This document shows positions 57,680-64,000 of a stretch of 64,000 bases of DNA, in pieces. The notes below the pieces were generated by a model. That model was not told where the DNA came from. It did no database searches and saw nothing but the letters and a program-made list of their open reading frames with translations. The stretch lies in NCBI GenBank assembly GCA_900312665.1, contig ONZQ02000020.1, positions 62,001 through 126,000 on the forward strand, given 5' to 3'. Position numbers and translations under genes: made by a program. The stretch is from Cephalotrichum gorgonifer. Its lineage: Eukaryota; Ascomycota; Sordariomycetes; Microascales; Microascaceae. The first letter of the stretch is position 1; every line of letters starts with the position of its first letter.

Positions 57680-58671
57680 ATGCCGCCCCAATGGACATTC
57701 GATCAGGACCCATGGTCCCAGCTCTCAGAAGAGTTACTAGAGCCAACATTCCCTGCGCCATTGTCAGAGTCCCCAGAAACGCAGTGGAGCTTCACGTCTG
57801 CGCCTGAGTCCCCAGAAACGCAGTGGGACTTCTCCACGTATAGACCAGAGTCCCCAGGTACTCTAGGGGGGGATTTCGCCTCCCCAGTGTCCGTCTCAAC
57901 CCTGGCGGCGAACGACGGTTTCCAACTGTACCCCTCCTATCCAACTGGGGGACCGGAGCAGGCCATCTGTCCTAACTACTTGACTGATCCGGACCCCCCA
58001 TGGCAGAGAACTTGTTTTCTGGATGAATTGACCAATACTTACTCTATGGATCCAGGGATTCCCGGGCCAGCCCATCCAGCTGATCTACGTAGGTGTTAGC
58101 CGATGAGCTCTGAGATTCAAGAGTCTTTTGGTCAACACCACACATACGCACAGGTACTACCCGAAGAAAATACACAAGGGACGAAGTCGCGAAGATCGGA
58201 GAAAAGGAAGGAAAAGGAATTCGAGAAGGACATGATCACCAAGACTTTTCTTGACGAGCGCAACTATATTGTTCAGAAACCAGATGGCCTTTACTACTGC
58301 GACTGGTTCAATTGTACCCGGACAGAGGGGTTCGAAAACGCGTCGAAGGTCCGGTGAGTCTCCCAAATCTATGTCCATATTCGCGTCTAGGGTCTTGGTC
58401 TCTACTTGGAATCCCAAGTAGAAGTTCAACAGCATGGCCTAACGTCGAAACCAACCTTAGGTCACACGCAAATATTCACCTTAAACCGGTGCTCTGCCCT
58501 TACAAGCCCTGTGGCCACCGAGAGGCAGCAGCAAGCGGAATGAAGAGTCATATACGGGTCCACCACAACCAAACTGAGGAATATTTATGTCCGTTCTGTC
58601 TCAAGTCATACAGAAACAAGAAATCCAACTTGGCTCGACATGTAAAGAAAGAACATGGGGGTGCCTCTTAG
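57680..58671 (+). CDS. C2H2 zinc-finger protein, model interrupted by an in-frame TAG
   Basis: ATG at 57680 opens an acidic, Pro-rich region with three ESPETQW/ESPGT-type repeats (57766-57870). It runs to TAG at 58097-58099; an ATG (58103) follows in the same frame. That second ORF continues through a basic segment (KSRRSEKRKEKEFEKD) to the zinc fingers. A 107-nt intron (58354-58460, GTGAGT...CCTTAG) splits the first finger region. Fingers: an atypical YYCDWFNC...SHANIH, then CPYKPC...HIRVHH, then CPFCLKSY...HVKKEH (C-x2-C-x12-H-x4-H). Stop at 58669-58671. The TAG could be removed by a 90-nt intron (58089-58178, GTAGGT...CACAAG), which keeps frame; a better-looking acceptor at 58153 would not. 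Otherwise the gene starts at 58103 or is broken. Likely a nuclear transcription factor. Confidence 0.7.
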
Positions 58672-60220
58672 TCTTGGTTTGGGGGTGGAACCTTCTGATG
58701 GCTGGATATGGATGTGTTGTTTTTCCTCGCGTCGTTCGTTTTGATGGTTGTTCGTTGAGATCGAGTTCCTTTTTGACCATCTTCCCTTCGTCGAGTTTGG
58801 GGCTCGGGGATTCCTACCTTTGTTCATCAAATGTCTTCGCTACTGAGGTTTTCTTTTTTTTTCTGTTTTGTATTTTGTTTCGTTTTGATGGTTTCCTGAT
58901 CTTTCTATAACTCGTCTTAGGTTGTCTCTAGTTATATGATTATTTGGTTTATGGGCTTATCATGCCACCCACGTAGTAACACTTTCGCAACTCATTGCTT
59001 AACCATCCAGACAAAATCTCCACAGTTGATGCGAGTACCTGTGGAGACAGTTGACGTATGTAATTGTTGGTTTACACTAGAAGAGCGCGTCTTGCCCAGT
59101 CTCGAGATGACCATGCCATGGATCTAGGAGCCGCTGTAAATGTCATCGGTGGTGTAAATCGACCCTGAGATATGTTCTGCAATACAGTAATAACTACCGA
59201 GGGAGAGATAATAGAAAATCCCCGCAACCGGTTTCTCGAGGCTTCCGGTAAGATGCCCGCACCGGCATGCGGGTTGGATTCAATGAGGTGGGAAGTATGG
59301 TGATACCAATCTGAGTCAAAAAGGTCCGCCGCATCCGACTGTCCCTCGACTCGTCAATTACGTAGTAGCAGGCAGCAAGGCGCCCCGGTGGGTGGACGCC
59401 ACATACTAGAACTGCCTATCGCAAGTTTACTATCCTAATAGCTAGAGCTCTGTGCAGGCGTGATATTTAGCCATTGGGCATCATTGCAGGCAGCTCATCC
59501 AGTTGAAACCACACCTGCGTTACCTTGTGGTATTGAAGTAGCTATTCATCAAAACGACGAAAAGATGATGCCTACAGTATATAGTTTATTGACCTAGTTC
59601 GTCCTTCACTTAGTAAATGACTGTTTAGCTCAAGTTTGTGCCCAATATTCCGGCGTCATTACTTACTAGAGAGAGCACATCGGGTGTGCGAATCTATGCT
59701 CCTCAGTGTGAACCTATTTTCCGGTTAAGTACTTCCTAAACTTAACCTACCATGTAGATAGTGTGAGAGTGTCCTCGACAACTGTGTCCGCGACAACTTG
59801 GGCTCGTAAGAGTTCCATTCAAAGGAAAGAAAATCCATTGCATGTCAACCCGAAGGCACGATAGCATCCTCTCCCGTTGGCTCTCCTGTAGATCGGCCGC
59901 GCACATCTGGGGTTACGCAAAGCGGGGTCTTCTACCCAATGTGCAGGAAAGTCCGCCTGATTTCTCATACTTGCGTCTCAATCTACGAAAATGCATTTCC
60001 ATCAGGCCATAAAGCGTGGGGGCGAATGGGGAGTAGAGGCCTTCCGAGAATGACAGTTAGGTGCACCAAAACCCCGGGCCATCCCGCTTTTATCCTGTCC
60101 CGAACCTCCAGGTTTTAAGCAATTCCTTCACGATACTCCAGTTATGATCTAACTTGTGAGGGCCTATAACATTTGTACAAATCTTTCACAAACTCGCAAG
60201 GTATATCCTTTCAATCGATC
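58672..60220. other. Intergenic, 1.5 kb, no gene recognised
   Basis: T-rich 3' flank of the C2H2 gene (58710-58920), then sequence with only short open frames. It includes the promoter of the small coiled-coil gene at 60221. Confidence 0.5.
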
Positions 60221-60676
60221 ATGGAGAGCGTATATAGGATGGAACGTACATCGGCCACGCCGTATGGCTGTCTACTTCCTCCCTTCGCCACGGCAAAACC
60301 AAACGCTAGGGAATCCATACCACCTATAGACACGTCGGTCGCCAATAAACCGTTCAGCTACGACCTTGGCTCACCGGAAGATTCCCCCGCGACATCCCCT
60401 ACTGTATCTTCCGCAGCGTCAAGCTACCCGTCTCCGACCACTGCCTTCACGACACCCACGACGAGTCCAGTACGCAATGTGGATTTGTTGGCCAAGGTGG
60501 GCCAGCTATCCAACGAGAACGCCCAGATGAGAAGAGAACTCGACGCCTTGAAGGACGAGATGCGAACCTTGAAACTAGGTATGGCGGACTGGGCCAAGCG
60601 GTACTTTGCCGAGGTGGTTCGAAACCGAGAATTGAAGGAGGCCCACGGGAAGGCTCAGGAGGCTACGCCTGAGTGA
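60221..60676 (+). CDS. Small Ser/Thr/Pro-rich protein with C-terminal coiled coil, 151 aa
   Basis: ATG at 60221 (MESVYRMERTSATPYG); the frame is open further upstream but without a usable ATG. Residues 45-85 are rich in Ser, Thr and Pro; residues about 86-141 form a strong amphipathic heptad-bearing helix (VDLLAKVGQLSNENAQMRRE, then LDALKDEMRTLKLGM). This is the leucine-zipper half of a bZIP-like layout, but there is no basic DNA-binding region in front of it. It may be a dimerisation partner or a hypothetical protein of a fungal-specific family. Coding appearance is good; function unknown. Confidence 0.65.
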   Translation: MESVYRMERTSATPYGCLLPPFATAKPNARESIPPIDTSVANKPFSYDLGSPEDSPATSPTVSSAASSYPSPTTAFTTPTTSPVRNVDLLAKVGQLSNENAQMRRELDALKDEMRTLKLGMADWAKRYFAEVVRNRELKEAHGKAQEATPE

Positions 60677-60983
60677 ACCCTGCTTAGATAGTGGGTGTGG
60701 GCTTCAAGATGGCGTGGGCCGTTGCATGGTAAGTTGCTATCACCACCATCGGGTACAACGCTGGGCACTCTGAGAAATAAACATTGACTGGCAGTAGTGT
60801 CCACGGTTACCATTAGGTTGATTGGGATGGAATGTTACTCATTCGTCTGTGACAATATTGTACATTTACGTATGAATAAGGAAATAAACAGTATACTCGA
60901 GTTATTACAACAAAAGACTTCCCATGAACAGAACCCGTGAAGCACCAGACAAGGCAAACTGTGTGCACCAGTTTATATCCTTC
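60677..60983. other. Short intergenic, convergent 3' ends
   Basis: 307 bp between the coiled-coil gene and the 3' end of the F-box gene. Nothing recognised. Confidence 0.5.
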
Positions 60984-62478
60984 TCATAGCACCTTCTTAA
61001 CCCCTTGTCGTTTCTTCTCCAGATACGCGTCTGCAACCTGCTCGCAGGCACTCCAGATACGTCTCCGGTTGGCGGCACCCAACCAGGGCGGATCCACGGC
61101 AAACATAGGCCTGGTCATCTTCTCAAGCCAGAGCAATAGTGCCTTGTAATCAATGTCCTCTTCTTGCAGCCCGCGCAAGAAGTGATGGAGTTCGAGCCCC
61201 GTCCACTCCGTTTCCCGATACAGGACGCCTCTCCAAAACACATTCCTGCAGGTGGGCATTCATGGCGTGCCAGGATGCCATCGAAAACGCGTTCAAGTCC
61301 TCAAGGCAGAGGTACGACGCAATTTCGCAAAATATTTCGGTCGGTAATGAACGGAAGGGATCAGAAACGCTGCGCCCGTCAATGTCGAAGGTTAGATGCT
61401 CTCGACGGCGCAAGTCACCGCTGGAAATCTTCTCCCGGATAGCAGCCTTGGCACCAGGCGAGAACTCAGGCCGCATAACGACATACTAGTTCAAGGCGAA
61501 AGAGAAAAGGGTCTCAGCACTTAGACTATGTTTGGGTATCGTTGTTCATAGCTACACACCTCTTCGCCTGGAATATTTTCCCAAGAAGCCAGATTTCCTC
61601 GTAAATTTCCATAGTTGATAGTCGGTTGAGCCTGAAACATTGTAGATAGGAGGCATATGGCTTCGTAGAGCGTCTTCTTGTCCAGGTCGGCAGATGAAGA
61701 CCCTAGCACGCTGTGCAGGATGCGGAGGCAGTCTGTGTGGATTGGAAACACGACACTATCTCCGTCCAAGGTCCAGTAGCTGTAGGATGAAAAGAGGCCA
61801 ATCAGCGCGTGTATGCGGACTGTGAGATTGGGAAAGTCATGCTGTTTCATACGTGTGCAATTCGTCATGGTACCTAGCGGGCTCATTGGGGTCTTCCAGC
61901 CGTTAGCTTGATGACTCGCTGCGTTTTAAGCTGTAAGGCGGGACGTGTTTCACTTGTTACCTGATCCCCTATTGATGCTGACACGACCCTGATTCCGAGA
62001 TGTCAGTCGCGCCGATCAGATGGGGAGAGAGAGAGAGAGAGAGAGCCTACGTGGTCCGTATGCGACGCCGAGCCAGAAATATACGCCCTAAGAAGGAGCC
62101 AGATTCAGTGACTGCACGCGGCTATTTCCAGGCATGCACCGAGTGTTCCACGTACTGGTTCGTTTCCATGTTCAGGTCTAAGCAGGCGAAATCGCCCTGC
62201 CATTCGGTATCCTCCGGGCTAACCAGAGTCGGGTCGTACACGCAACCCTCCTCGTCCCAGTCCCAGTCGATCTCTGACTCGTCGATGCCCTCGGCATCTT
62301 CTTCTTCGAAGGCCGGGTAGGGGTTAGCTTCTTTCCCGCTTTCGACTTCTTGTTTAATTGCGGCAATGACCCTGCGTCTGATGGCGAGCATCAGCGGATT
62401 CGTAGATCCATAGCTTTCGTCGCCACCGCTGCCCGCCATGGTGGCGCAGAGTGCGCAGTAGAGGTCCCAATCGCCCAT
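60984..62478 (-). CDS. F-box protein of the fungal 'MGDW' family, apparent frame break in last exon
   Basis: Exons: 62478-62156, 62087-62051, 61988-61961, 61892-61853, 61779-61560 and 61485-60984. The first five sum to 648 nt in phase. The N-terminus MGDWDLYCALCATMAG and the acidic VYDPTLVSPEDTEW block are typical of a large fungal F-box family, as is the later YWTLDGDSVVFPIHTDCLRIL. The F-box core LPTEIFCEIASYLCLEDLNAF lies near residues 261-290. The last exon is 502 nt, one base out of frame: the F-box frame must shift near 61245 to reach NVFWRGVLYRETEWTGLEL and the stop at 60984. Either an indel broke the gene or a very short intron (61288-61246, 43 nt, weak GTTTTC donor) restores it. F-box proteins are substrate adaptors of SCF ubiquitin ligases. 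Confidence 0.78.
62025..62045. repeat. (GA)n microsatellite in an F-box gene intron
   Basis: About ten GA units lie inside the intron 61989-62050 of the F-box gene, next to its donor site. On the minus strand this is a (CT)n tract right after the GTAGGC donor. Confidence 0.85.
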
Positions 62479-63536
62479 GACAGCTAATTGAGGCCGATGG
62501 ATGTGAAGAGATGAACGTGCGGATGAGGTTTGATGTGGTCGGCAAGGGCTGAAATATTGCGGGGGTGTTTGCGGCGTGGTTGGTGTTGCATTCAGCTTGT
62601 GTCAGCGACGGGCTTTTACGAGGCGAGGGAGGTGTCAGGCTCACAGGAGTTCGCGGCGATCAGGTAAATTCACATCCGTTATGCATGATGGGACGCAGAG
62701 GAGGCCGCTACTCGGTGCGCAACCGACGTACTTTAGCTCCATGTCCCACCACCCCTTTTCGACACCCAGTCCGGGGAACAGCCACCATGTTTGATACCCA
62801 AGAATCATGTCGGAATGGCAAGCTATTTCCTTGGTTTCTTTAAAAGCTAGGAGTTTGTGTGTCGGGTACTGCTGTCTTCTAGCTGCGCGTACCTTCAGGA
62901 TGTTCTGCGTTATACAACCTTCATCCGCAGAGCCAGCAAGGCTTTGCATCTTTGCGGGCTGCACGGAGAAGCTATTTCTAGTTGCGATTGGTACTGGTAA
63001 GATATATCTAGACCTATAATATCAACCAGGCTTTACCAAGGCGAGAAGCGAAGATGCATAATTTATACAGGCAAGGTGAAATTAAGAATGTTAAACCATT
63101 TTACCGGAAACCGACGGCAAACAAGCCTGGGTTTGAAAGACAAGACACGCGCTACGAAGGCTGCACATTCCGCAGCCGCGGGGTCGATGCGAACCATCTC
63201 ATCTGGACATTCGCAGCTGATGTAAGCGGCATGCTGTACCCCGCCATGTGCTATCCTGTAAGGAGAATTACGGTTTAATTATGTTGTGCCGAACCTCGGG
63301 ACGAGAGTTCAGCCCCAATTCCAAAGTGAGATATCTCAGCCAACACATCGTAAGCAGAATTCTCTTCAACTCGTCACACTTGTTTCAAATGCCAATTATT
63401 ATTGTTTAAACAAATCCTGACGTTCCCGCAAGTGTTTAGGTCATCGAACTCCTTCACGACCCTTCAGTCTGCCCTATCCGAGTACACCGCCATCCAACTA
63501 TCGAGCGAGCCGCGAACCTGATCCGTGATATCTATA
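62479..63536. other. Divergent region between F-box and thioesterase genes
   Basis: About 1.06 kb with promoters of both genes. Open frames at 62565-62964 on both strands overlap and lack domains. Confidence 0.45.
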
Positions 63537-64000
63537 ATGGATCCCTCGGTACAGACTCTTATCCAGCATTTCAGCTCTATTCCCTGGTGCAGGAAGCATC
63601 TGGACCGCCCAAACCAGGTCTTTGCGCCTGCTGACAGCCGCCGCTCCGAACGCTCCACTCAGTATTTCTTCGACAAGACACTCAACACTGCCGACACCCT
63701 CCCCCAGTTCCTCGTATTCTACGATCCACCCCAGCCCAAGGAATTCGTCACGGAGGTCCGGGCCCTCGTCACGCTAGGCAAGGACGTTGCGGGCCACAAG
63801 GGTGTGTGTCACGGCGGCATGGTCATGTCCATCCTAGACGAGGTTGCTGGAGAGTTGGGAGGCATGAACCAGCTGTCCGGGGCGATACAGCACAAGATGC
63901 TCGTGACGGCGTATCTAAACACAAAGTTCATCAAGCCATTGATGGTGCCTTCGACGGTGTTTGCGAGGTCATGGGCCACGAAGACGGAGGGGAGAAAATA
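63537..64000 (+). CDS. Hotdog-fold thioesterase (4HBT superfamily), 5' part cut by right edge
   Basis: ATG at 63537 opens MDPSVQTLIQHFSSIPWCRK; 154 codons are visible without an intron, continuing past the end. The signature HGGMVMSILDEVAGEL (the HGG...DE motif of the hotdog PaaI/4HBT-type thioesterase family) is followed by VTAYLNTKFIKPLMVPSTV, the second core strand block. These enzymes hydrolyse acyl-CoA or related thioesters; fungal members of this short type are mostly uncharacterised. The C-terminal part is off the edge. Confidence 0.85.
   Translation, partial: MDPSVQTLIQHFSSIPWCRKHLDRPNQVFAPADSRRSERSTQYFFDKTLNTADTLPQFLVFYDPPQPKEFVTEVRALVTLGKDVAGHKGVCHGGMVMSILDEVAGELGGMNQLSGAIQHKMLVTAYLNTKFIKPLMVPSTVFARSWATKTEGRK

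Noticed and set aside
62000..62090. The (GA)n tract as coding for a Leu-Ser repeat in the F-box protein
   Set aside because: A phase-consistent splice (donor at 62050, acceptor at 61989) places the tract in an intron and links exons that match the family; reading through hits a stop.
1..64000. CRISPR arrays, prokaryotic operons, transposons or rRNA genes
   Set aside because: No spaced direct repeats, no transposase or reverse transcriptase motifs, and no rRNA sequence were seen; gene structure is fully eukaryotic.

Overview
This window looks like nuclear DNA from a filamentous ascomycete (Pezizomycotina). The genes carry many short introns (about 40-110 nt, GTRNGT donors, YAG acceptors, occasional CTAAC-type branch sites). 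The gene families are typical fungal ones: Zn2Cys6 and C2H2 regulators, several MFS subfamilies, LaeA-like methyltransferases, an F-box protein of the 'MGDW' type, STAND/ankyrin proteins with a sesB-like hydrolase, and an OTT_1508-like deaminase. The three tRNA genes all have introns. A more precise placement (for example Sordariomycetes) would be a guess. I rebuilt exons by hand from splice signals and reading-frame phase; where given, the exon lengths add up to whole codons.

Left part (1-21 kb): the 5' part of a LaeA-like methyltransferase runs off the left edge. It is followed by a 7-exon amidase, an intron-containing tRNA-Pro(AGG), a 672-aa ankyrin protein, a large sesB hydrolase-NACHT-ankyrin receptor (NLR-like) whose frame breaks in a poly-G/poly-proline tract, a MirB-type siderophore transporter and a cytochrome P450. 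The P450's heme-cysteine codon is split by a GC-AG intron.

Middle part (21-37 kb): a GH51 alpha-L-arabinofuranosidase, a Zn2Cys6 regulator and a divergently transcribed MAL-type sugar transporter lie side by side and look like a small sugar-utilisation cluster. Next come a tRNA-Arg(CCT), a gene-poor 3 kb stretch, a hexose-type transporter and an ACS-family (allantoate/nicotinate-like) permease.

Right part (38-64 kb): a four-TM MARVEL-like protein, a single-exon STAND/ankyrin protein with a degenerate P-loop, a secreted 12-cysteine protein built from two six-cysteine halves, a second intron-containing tRNA-Pro(AGG), a 9-exon LaeA-like methyltransferase divergent from a COMT-type O-methyltransferase, a secreted low-complexity Gly/Asn/Ala protein, an OTT_1508-like deaminase divergent from a C2H2 gene with an in-frame TAG, a small coiled-coil protein, an F-box gene with an apparent frame break, and the start of a hotdog thioesterase cut by the right edge.

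The main themes are self/non-self or stress-response type proteins (three ankyrin proteins, two of them STAND NTPases, plus a deaminase-fold protein) and one plant-polysaccharide sugar cluster. I saw no CRISPR array and no recognisable transposon.
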